Shown piece after piece: positions 1 through 7,378 of a stretch of DNA of 21,438 nucleotides (its first letter is position 1; each line of letters starts with the position of its first letter). Location: assembly GCA_037447605.1 (NCBI GenBank), contig CM074812.1:2620707-2642144 (forward strand), written 5' to 3'. The notes beneath the pieces are model-generated. The model saw only the letters and a program-made list of their open reading frames with translations, searched no databases and had not been told where the DNA came from. The position numbers were made by a program, and so were the translations under genes. This stretch comes from Zygnema circumcarinatum. Taxonomy: Eukaryota; Streptophyta; Zygnematophyceae; Zygnematales; Zygnemataceae.

Positions 1-461
1 GCTGAGGTCAGCACCTGCGTGACGTGACAGTTCTGTGTGATGGTGGTTGTGGAGGGGGGGGGAGAGGGAGATGGAGAGGGAGAGGGAGAGGGAGAGGGAG
101 AGAGTGGAGAGGGAGAGGGAGCGGGAGAGAGAGGGAGAGGGAGAGGGAGGGAGAGAGAGAGAGGGAGAGGGAGAGGGAGAGAGAGGGAGAGGGAGAGGGA
201 GAGGGAGAGGGAGAGTTGGGACGGAACGGGGTGAAATGGAACGCTATGATGCATGGAGAAAGATGCCATATTTTTTTCCGCCCCTTTTTTTGATTTTTGA
301 AGATATAGTTCAACCTTAGTGTGATAAGGGTTTGCATAAGCCTAGGGGGATTGTTTTTTTTTTATTATTTTTTTCTATGTCATGCATGGGATGGCATGTG
401 TCATGTCAAGATGATGTGGAACATGCTGATGCATGGCCGGCGATGTCATGTCACGTTGCAG
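1..461. other. Left-edge non-coding stretch (presumed intron or 5' flank of the PNPOx/DUF2470 gene)
   Basis: I find no supportable exon here. It holds a GGGAGA-type purine tract (about 50-215), a CATG-rich patch (about 375-450), and a T-rich run before a clean acceptor (TTGCAG, ending at 461). Because the next exon starts in phase 0 without a Met, at least one upstream exon must lie here unrecognised or off the left edge. Confidence 0.6.
50..215 (+). repeat. GGGAGA/GA polypurine tract
   Basis: Almost uninterrupted purine on the plus strand, mainly GGGAGA units with GAGA interruptions. All three frames are open only because the repeat has few stop codons. Not coding. Confidence 0.9.
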
Positions 462-3400
462 GTCCATGTGGACGGGATCGTGTTTGCTTCCGTTGTGCGC
501 GACGAAAATGCAATTTTGGGGACAGATGCGAACTATCTCGTGGACCCAAATGGAGGTATTATTCCTCCAGAGTTTTTAAGAATTTGAATTAAAATTAAAT
601 TTTAAGAATTTAAATTTCTTGACTTTTACAATTTTTATTATATCTTGTTACACATTTATTTTTCTTATAATTATTTTTGATATTACTGTTTTTTGTATCA
701 TGTTCATTAGCATTTTTTTCTTACAATTGAATTGCGACTTCTATTATTCTTGGTGGTTTACTTTTTTGTTTATTTTTAAACAAAGTGTTGATACTGTAAC
801 TTTGCCTTATGAAAAAGTAAAAAAATCTTAATTTTCATTGTTGGCCGAAGCAGAATTGTTTTTGGAGCTCGATGACGGCGATGAATTTTTGCAGAACCTG
901 CAAAACGATCAAACCTGCTCTGTAAGTGGAGAGGCTGCCTCCCACCCTTTGCCTCTCCTCCTCCCTCCCTCCATTCCTCTCCTCGCCTCTCCTCCCTCTC
1001 TCCTCCCCTCTCCTCCCTCTCTCCTCCCCTCTCCTCCCTCTCTCCTTCCCTCTCTCCTTCCCTCTCCTCCCCTCTCCTCCCTCTCTCCTTCCCTCGCCTC
1101 TCCTCTCCTCCCCTCTCTTCCCCTCTCCCTCTCTCCTCCCCTCTCCTCCCCTCTCCTCCCCTCTCCTCCCCTCTCCTCCCCTCTCCCCCCTCTCTCCTCC
1201 TTGCCCTCCTCTCGCCTCTCTCCTCTCCCTCTTCCCCTTTCCTCGACTCCCCTTCTCTCTTCGATTTCCTTCTCACTATCATTTCTCCTGCACTCCTCTC
1301 CTCTCCTTTCCCCTCGCCTTTCTCATTCTTCCTTACACTCCTCTCTTCTCTCCCCTCTCCTCGTCCCCTTTTCTCTCCTCCTCCCTCCTCTTTTTGATTT
1401 CCTTCCTCTCTCTCTTTTTCCCTCCCTTCCTCTCTCCACTCTCCTCTCCTCTATCCCCAATCCTCTCTTCATTACTCTGAGAAAGATGGGTTTATTCGTC
1501 CATTGCTTGCTAACTGATTTTAATACTTAATATCAAAATACTTAATCCTGTCCTCTAATTGTTCATGTGCAGATTTTAATTGGCTTTGGAAAGATGGATG
1601 ATGTCTCTCTCTCTGAGCTCATAGAGGAGGTAGATGAGGGAGATGAGGAGAGGAGAGACGGTCCTGATGCGGTAGAGGAGGAGGAGACTATTACAGAGGA
1701 AGACCTCAAGGTGAGAAGAAGACTCCCTCCCCTCTCCCTCCCTTCCCCTCTCTCCCTCTTCCTTTTCGACCCCTTTTTCACCCTCTCCCTCCTCTACCTC
1801 CTCTCACTTCCCCCTTCCCCCCTCCCTTCTGCCCCCTCCCCCTTGCCCCCTCCTCCTCCACCCCCTCTGACCCCCTCTCTCCCTCGCCCCCCCTCCCTCT
1901 ACCTCTCTCCCTCTCTCTCTTTCTCTCTTTTTTCCCCACTCTCCCTCCTTTACCTTCCACTTGCCCCCTCCCTCCTGCCCCCTGCCCTCTGCCCCCTGCC
2001 GCCTCCCCCTCCTCCTCCCCCTCCTCCCTCCTCCTCCCCCTCCTCCCTCTCTCTGACCCCCTCTCTCCCTCTCCCTCTCCCTCCCCCTCTCTCCCTCTCC
2101 CTCAGCTGTGGCGAGAGCAGTTTCCCGGCGGTCTGAGCGAGATGATGGAGACGATGTCCCCCGAGGCGATGGGCTCTTTGGGCGCGTGGGGGGGGCCCGA
2201 AACCCTAAAGTGGGTCCACCCCTGGGAGTTCGCCGCAAGGCTGGCGGAGGTAGAGGCTCTCTCTCTCTCTCTCTCTCCCTCTCTCTCTCTCTCTTTCTTT
2301 TTCTCTCTCTCTCTCTCACTCTCTCTTTCGTTCTCTTTCCCTTTTCATCTCTCTCTTTCTACCTCTTTGTCTGTGTCGTCTCTTCTCTCTCTCATTAAAC
2401 GAGTATATACATATTTGTTTGTTTGTTCTATCTCTCTTTCTTCCCTCTATCTCTCTCTCTGTCTGTCTGTCTGTCTTCTCTTCTCTCTCTTTGAATGAGT
2501 ATGTATATATTTTTTTGTTCTCTCTTTCTCTCTTTCTTTTTTCCCTCTTTCTCCCTCTCTCTCCCTCCCCCTCTATCTCAGTCTCTGTCTCCTCTTCTCT
2601 CTCTATTTGAATGTAAACTTATGCATATATATATATATTTAATTAGCAATCATTTCTTCATGCGCAACCATTCCAACCCACCCTCACCTCACCCTCTCCC
2701 TCTCCCTCCTCTCCCCTTTCCTTATCTTTATTCTAAAGGCTGTGGTAGCGGACTATAGTCGGGAGATGGATTTTCCGACAAAAAGACTCATCATTACTGG
2801 AGTGGTTAGGAGAGCCACGGAAGATGAAGAGAGGCGAATTAGAGACCTTTGGGACGACAGATTTTCAGATTGTGAATCAGATTCCGAAGAAATATTTTCA
2901 GATTCCGAAGATTTGGGGCCTCGGTTGCTTCCGGTCGATATAAAGGGAGGAGTCGGAAAGAGTACTCCGCGAAAAGATTCGAAAGGAGTAGTGAGAGCGG
3001 GAGTGTGGATGGGAGAGCCGATAAAGCCACGTTCTAAAAGGGGCGAAAAAAGTGATAAAATGGGGGGGGAGGAGGGGGGAGCGGAGAGGAGGAAGAATGG
3101 GAAGGAGGTAGTGAGTAAGAATGGGAAGATGGAGAGGGAGAAGGAGAGGGAGAGGGAGAGGGAGGAGGTGGAAGCGAGTCGTTCGAGAGATGAAGTGAGA
3201 GGAGATGGAGAGGGAGAGGGAGAGGGAGGGAAGCTGAAAGACAGGAAGGGGGAGAAGGAAATGGAAAAGGAGAAGGAGAGAGAGGGAGAGGCCAATGTTA
3301 GTACTACTGATGTCAATATTGAAGCGAATAATGGGGGACTTGAAACGTGGGAGGGTGAAGAGGCTATTGGAATTCGAGTAGTGGGAGAGGAGGGGACTCT

Positions 3401-5250
3401 TCAATGGAGTATTAGTAACCACGATGGAAGTATGATGGTAGAGGGGTCACATGGAGAGGGAGTGGTAAGGTTTGGGGAGTTGGAAGACGGAACTATTATC
3501 GACATTCCGATAAGAAGTGGGTGGCAGGGAGACAGTGATTGGGAGGAGGGAGAGGAAATTGGGGCATCGCTTTATAAGGTGGAAATTTTGAGCATTCAGT
3601 TGGACAGTACTTCGGGAATTCAGGTTAGTTCTTTGCTTGTTCTTCCCCTCCCTTTCCATTGCGTTGCTTATGTGCGAACCTTCATACAGTCGTCCATACA
3701 TACCCGTATTTTTGCAATGAAAAATATATACTATACTATATATATATTAACCCCAAACCCCTAAACCCTGAACCCTAAACCTTAAACCCTAGCCCTAAAC
3801 CCTAAACCCTAACCCTAAACCTTAAACCCTTACCCTAAACCCCAAACCCTAAACCCTAAACCCCAAACCCTAACCCCCAAACTCTAACCCTATACCCTTA
3901 CCCCTAAACCCTAAACCCTAAACCTTAAACCCCAAACCCTGAAGCCTGAACCCTAATCCCTAAACCCTTAACCCTAGCCCCTAAACCCTGAACCATAAAC
4001 CTTAAACTCTAACCCTAAACCCTAAACTCTAAACCCTAACCGCTAAACCCCAACCCCTAAACCCGAAACCCTAAACCCTAAACCCTAAATAATAAATATA
4101 AATATGTATATATTTTGTGTAGATGTTTACAACAAGGGGTGAGGATGAATGAACAGGAAAGCGTGGAAGTGTCCGCATGGAGCGCGGCCCGCCCGGACAT
4201 GTTAGCGCACACCGCACCGAGCATCATGGAACGCGCAAACCAGTTGGACCGCGCAAAGCAGTGCATGGCGGAACTCTGCCTCAGGGAGAGAGGGGTCGCA
4301 GTCGATGTGAGTGGAGATGAGGGAGGGATGGGGAGGGAGGGAGGGAGGGAACTCTCTTCCCTCCTATCACTTTCTCCCCTCGACCCCTCTTCCTAGAGGG
4401 CCGATGGAGGGAGGGAGGGATGGATGGATGGGGAGGGCGGGAGGGAGGGAGGGAGGGATAGATGGATGGGAAGGGAGGGAGGAAGGGAGGGAGGGAGGGA
4501 GGTAGGGAGGGATGGATGGAGGGAGGGAGGGATGGATGGATGGTGATAATGGGGATGATGATGAGGATGATGACGATGATGATGGGTGGATGCTGGATGC
4601 ATGGGGATGGGTGGTGATGAGGATGATGTGGGGATGATGGTGATGGTGATGTATGGCAATCATGTCAGAGCACCATTTTCCTGCTTTGTGGAATTTCTGT
4701 GCGTACGTTTCCGTCGCTAATTGAAAGACTGGTCGTCTTTTTGTAACATGAATCGTGAAGACTTCTTATTGTATATCTCACGAAAGACCTGTAAAGGGTG
4801 GAAGACCTTTTTTATGTGCAGGAGGTTTCTATGGTCGGAATTGATCACTTGGGAATCGACCTCCGCATTCGACTCGGAATCGAGTTGAGCACTTTGCGGT
4901 TTCCATTTCTTCATCCGGTAAGTTTCTTATATTTGGAAGGGAAATAGTTTCAAAAAATGGGCAAAAAAAGAAGAAGAGTGGGTGTGAGATTGCTTCCAGG
5001 TGGGATTTGTGACCCTAACCCTAACCCTAACCCTAACCCTAACCCTAACCCTAACCCTAACCTTACCCAACAGTATGGGGTTAATGTATGTGTGTGTTTC
5101 CATGTGGGGTTTTGGGTTCAGGCTACAACGGAGAGAGCTGCAGAGAAACTGTTGGACGAGCTGCTCCGTCCAAGGCAGATTCAAGCATGGAAATCAGTTA
5201 AACGGAACCGTCAGCCAAAACGATTTAAAGGACGATATCAGCCCATGTGA
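462..5250 (+). CDS. PNPOx-like split-barrel protein with C-terminal DUF2470-like region (5'-partial, 8 exons)
   Basis: Exons: 462-555, 854-921, 1573-1710, 2106-2249, 2739-3623, 4157-4306, 4822-4917, 5122-5250 (TGA). All junctions are GT-AG, and the phases (1,0,0,0,0,0,0) join into one frame of about 567 codons. Residues about 4-60 (DGIVFASVV, VDPNGELFLEL, CSILIG) resemble the first strands of the FMN-binding PNPOx split barrel. Residues about 163-180 (KRLIITGVVRR) fit the strand and helix after it. The end of exon 5 (SLYKVEILSIQL) and exons 6-8 (ARPDML, VGIDHLGIDLRIRL, LRFPF) match the layout of the last barrel strand plus DUF2470, as in HugZ haem oxygenases and chloroplast glutamyl-tRNA-reductase-binding proteins. 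Two inserts are unusual: an acidic one (about 62-150) and a charged one rich in Glu, Arg, Lys and Gly (about 245-335). The HMNxDH motif usual in DUF2470 is not visible, so haem or flavin binding is unproven. The family call is by eye; the exon structure is firmer than the function. Confidence 0.72.
922..1572 (+). repeat. Intron 2 of the PNPOx/DUF2470 gene, CT-rich
   Basis: Donor GTAAGT at 922, acceptor GTGCAG ending at 1572. About 945-1470 is CTCCC/CCTCT simple sequence, polypyrimidine on the sense strand. Long open frames inside it are repeat artefacts (Pro/Ser/Leu only). Confidence 0.88.
1711..2105 (+). repeat. Intron 3 of the PNPOx/DUF2470 gene, CT-rich
   Basis: Donor GTGAGA at 1711, acceptor CCCTCAG ending at 2105. 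Nearly all pyrimidine on the sense strand, so the whole intron acts as one long polypyrimidine tract. Confidence 0.88.
2250..2738 (+). repeat. Intron 4 of the PNPOx/DUF2470 gene, CTCT and GTCT microsatellites
   Basis: Donor GTAGAG at 2250, acceptor CTAAAG ending at 2738. It contains (CT)n at about 2258-2600, two similar blocks each with an ATGAGTATGTATAT/ACGAGTATATACAT-like spacer (about 2400 and 2495), a TGTC run near 2460, and a short TA run near 2627. Confidence 0.82.
2739..3623 (+). other. Large exon 5 of the PNPOx/DUF2470 gene with charged low-complexity insert
   Basis: 295 codons, phase 0 at both ends, far larger than the other exons of this gene (68-150 nt). Its ends align with the split-barrel core. 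Its middle is an acidic SDCESDSEE-type stretch, then Lys/Arg/Glu repeats encoded by GAGAGGGAG-type purine DNA (about 3050-3290), then an acidic Gly/Glu-rich stretch. The repeat DNA has the same composition as the intronic GA tracts nearby, so repeat expansion inside the coding sequence is the likely origin of part of the insert. Confidence 0.75.
3749..4089 (+). repeat. Degenerate CCCTAAA telomere-like array (intron 5 of the PNPOx/DUF2470 gene)
   Basis: About 340 bp of CCCTAAA with variants (CCTTAAA, CCCCAAA, CCTGAA) inside the intron 3624-4156 (donor GTTAGT, acceptor AACAG). Degeneracy suggests an old or error-prone interstitial array rather than a chromosome end, since coding exons flank it on both sides in one frame. 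Confidence 0.92.
4307..4821 (+). repeat. Intron 6 of the PNPOx/DUF2470 gene, GGGA/GGAT/GATGAT repeats
   Basis: Donor GTGAGT at 4307, acceptor TGTGCAG ending at 4821. GGGAGGGA with GGATGGAT blocks fills about 4313-4545, then GATGAT triplets to about 4650. About 4655-4820 is non-repetitive. Here the sense strand is purine-rich, unlike introns 2-4. Confidence 0.85.
5013..5061 (+). repeat. Perfect (CCCTAA)n array in intron 7 of the PNPOx/DUF2470 gene
   Basis: About eight uninterrupted CCCTAA units in the 204-bp intron 4918-5121 (donor GTAAGT, acceptor TTCAG). This is the six-base form, not the seven-base CCCTAAA form dominant elsewhere in the window, and it is unusually pure. Confidence 0.93.
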
Positions 5251-5251
5251 A

Positions 5252-5337
5252 GGGTGGGAGAGGGAGTGGGAGAAGGAGAGGGAGAGGGAGAGGTAAAGGG
5301 AGAGGGAGAGGTAAAGGGAGAGGGAGATGGAGAGGGA
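5252..5337 (+). repeat. GGGAGA purine tract just after the PNPOx/DUF2470 stop codon
   Basis: Starts a few bases after the TGA at 5248-5250, so it is probably in the 3' UTR of that gene. Mostly GAGAGG units with two AGGTAAAG interruptions. Confidence 0.85.
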
Positions 5338-6009
5338 TGGCGTGTGAGTGTGAATATATATACGTGTAGAGAGGTGAAAGGAGGAGAGGGGGGAAGTGAG
5401 GATGGAAGGGAACGAGACTGAACGGAAACTGTGACTGGAATATAGAGCGTCAGGGGATGCGTAACAGCAAACGGTACGAGAACATGGAACAATGGAATCT
5501 GGTAAAAGGACGGAAGGAGAAAAAAAAAAAAAAAAACAGAAAATGGAAGGAGGTGTAGTTTTATAGGAAGTGGTGTTTCTGCCTTTCTTTTTGACATAGA
5601 GAGAGGTTGGCATTCAAGAATTCCTCTCCCTCTCCCCGGATCCCTCTCCCTCTCCCTCTCCCTCTCCCTCTCCCTCTCCCCTCTCTTCCTACTTCTCTTC
5701 AAACCCTAAACCTAGAAATTAGAAGCCGGAAACTAGAACCCAGACCAACCGTGAAACTGAAAACCATAGTAGACCAAAATTCGGAAACCAGAACCCAAAA
5801 AACGAAAACTGGAACTGAGAATTCTCTGAAGCCCTTCTTCCTATTGAAGGTCAGCACATGGAGGTTAGTTCGAGTGGTTGAACAAAGGGAGGAGGGGTTC
5901 TATGTGGGGGGGACAGATTAGAAGGAAAAAGGGAGGAGGGAAATATGTGGTGAAGAAAAGGGGGTGAAGGGGTGAAGGTAAGGTAGAAAGAACTTGTTGG
6001 TGGCCACAT

Positions 6010-6185
6010 GGTGAGAGAGCGAGGGGGAGAGGGAGAGAGTGAAAGAGTGTTGAAAGAGAGAAAAGAGGGGGGGAGCGAGAGAGAGAGAGAGGGAGAGAGA
6101 GAGAGAGAGAGACACAGAGAGAGAGAGAGAGAGAAAGAGAGAAAGAGAGAGAGAGAAAGGTGATGAGGGAGAGAGAGAGAGGGGG
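6010..6185 (+). repeat. GA microsatellite in the convergent spacer
   Basis: Nearly pure purine on the plus strand, with (GA)n runs at about 6078-6160 and G-rich flanks. Confidence 0.88.
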
Positions 6186-6690
6186 GGATATGGGATTGGG
6201 AGTGGTTTGGGAGCGAGAGGAAGATAGATTCGGAATCAGAACAAGTACAGGTCAAAAGTTATCATTCCTTTTCTGGAATATGATTTCTTTGGCATAGCAC
6301 TTACAATGTATTGATTTCATTTCGACTTAATTTCTTCTTTTGTTTTATATTTTTTTCACTTTTTTTATGCAAGTGTATTTTGCAGTTCTGCTTTGGATTT
6401 GATCTCTAATTTTGGATTTCCCCTTTTTTAATTGTAGCGCTGGAACTAAAACTCGGATTTTAGGATTTTTAGGGTTTTGAGGATTTTATTCTTCCTTTTA
6501 TGGAAAATGGGGTAAACTTGATAAACCCTTTTCCTTGGGTAACGAAAAATTGGTAAATTGGAACTGGAAATAGTCTTCATCAATTTTTGTAAGAAATTTT
6601 CCTAAACCTTAAGACGTCCCATTAATTTGACCCAAAAAAAAAAGGTATATTTTTTGGCATCGTTAGAACCCAAAGTGGACCCATAAATAG

Positions 6691-6830
6691 TTCACAGGTC
6701 GAGTCATTGGATCAACCATTGCGATGGTTGCCAACCATTCGATTCAATGGTTGCCAACCATTGGATCGGCCAACCATGGCCATCCAATGGTTGATCCAAT
6801 GGTTGCTGATCCAATGATCTGACCTGTGCA
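6691..6830. repeat. Foldback element with nested inverted repeats (possible MITE remnant)
   Basis: CATTGGATCAACCATTG at 6705-6721 is exactly inverted at 6785-6801. Outer arms CACAGGTC (6693-6700) and GACCTGTG (6821-6828) are also inverted, followed inward by a second near-inverted pair (TCATTGGATCA at 6704, TGATCCAATGA at 6807). The core repeats CCAATGGTTG and CAACCATTGG several times and could form hairpins. No target-site duplication or transposase is visible. Confidence 0.75.
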
Positions 6831-7054
6831 ATAGCTTGAACCTTCGACTCCACAAAAAATGGTAATTTGAAAGTTTTAGAAAGAAAATTATAGGACACAA
6901 ATATCCCCTTTCGCCTGGTCATGAACCCTAAAAAAAAAAAACCCTAGACACCATTCCAAAGCTCTTAAACTTCCCTTAAACTTCCCATTAAACCGTTTTT
7001 AAAAGCGTTAAACCTGAAACATTTTCCGTGGCCAGTAACTTGTCTGTATATATG

Positions 7055-7096
7055 CACAGAGGTTCAACCAGTAACCACAGAGGTTCAACCAGTAAC
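7055..7096. repeat. Exact 21-bp tandem duplication
   Basis: Two identical adjacent 21-bp units (each starting CACAGAGGTTC), followed directly by a CCCTAAACCC island. It lies about 280 bp past the synthetase stop codon, in its 3' flank. Confidence 0.85.
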
Positions 7097-7378
7097 CCTA
7101 AACCCTCATAGTTTTAAAAGCCCAAAATCTTATCCTGGATAGTCTTAAACCCTAAACCCTAAACCCTAAACCTTAAACCTTCATAGGGGCCTTACATATG
7201 CACAACGGGCAAGCCCTAAACCCTAAAGCTTGGTAACCATTCAAAACAGTACTCCTTCAAGTTCGAGAAAAAAAATGATGGGGCGTAAGAAAAAAACCTA
7301 TCTCGCCCAAAAGTGATCGAAGCACTCTGTCTTCGCGTTGTAAATTCAATTCTCGGTTTTTTTTTTTTTTGAAGAATT

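Larger units (their letters stand above)
5251..7378. other. Convergent spacer between the PNPOx/DUF2470 and acyl-CoA synthetase genes
   Basis: No gene is supported. It holds GA tracts (about 5252-5337 and 6010-6185), a poly-A run (about 5520-5537), a CTCCCT tract (about 5618-5690), AT-rich unique sequence (6250-6680), a foldback (6691-6830), a 21-bp direct duplication (7055-7096) and short CCCTAAA islands (about 7097-7107 and 7148-7180). It must contain the 3' UTRs and polyadenylation sites of both genes, but I cannot place them. Confidence 0.7.

Noticed and set aside
464-555. CCCH zinc-finger-like reading (VCFRCARRKCNFGDRC) in a second frame of the first PNPOx/DUF2470 exon
   Set aside because: The last His is Arg, and this frame ends in a phase that does not join the next exon. 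The other frame (DGIVFASVV...VDPNG) joins in phase and fits the split barrel.
866-921. DHHC-palmitoyltransferase-like words (NFCRTCKTIKPA) in an alternative frame
   Set aside because: No DHHC motif or further cysteines follow, and the frame does not join exon 3, which is clearly phase 0. The ELFLELDDGDEF frame joins on both sides.
3749-4089. Chromosome end or subtelomere
   Set aside because: The array is degenerate and internal; exons on both sides belong to one reading frame, and similar arrays lie in many other introns.
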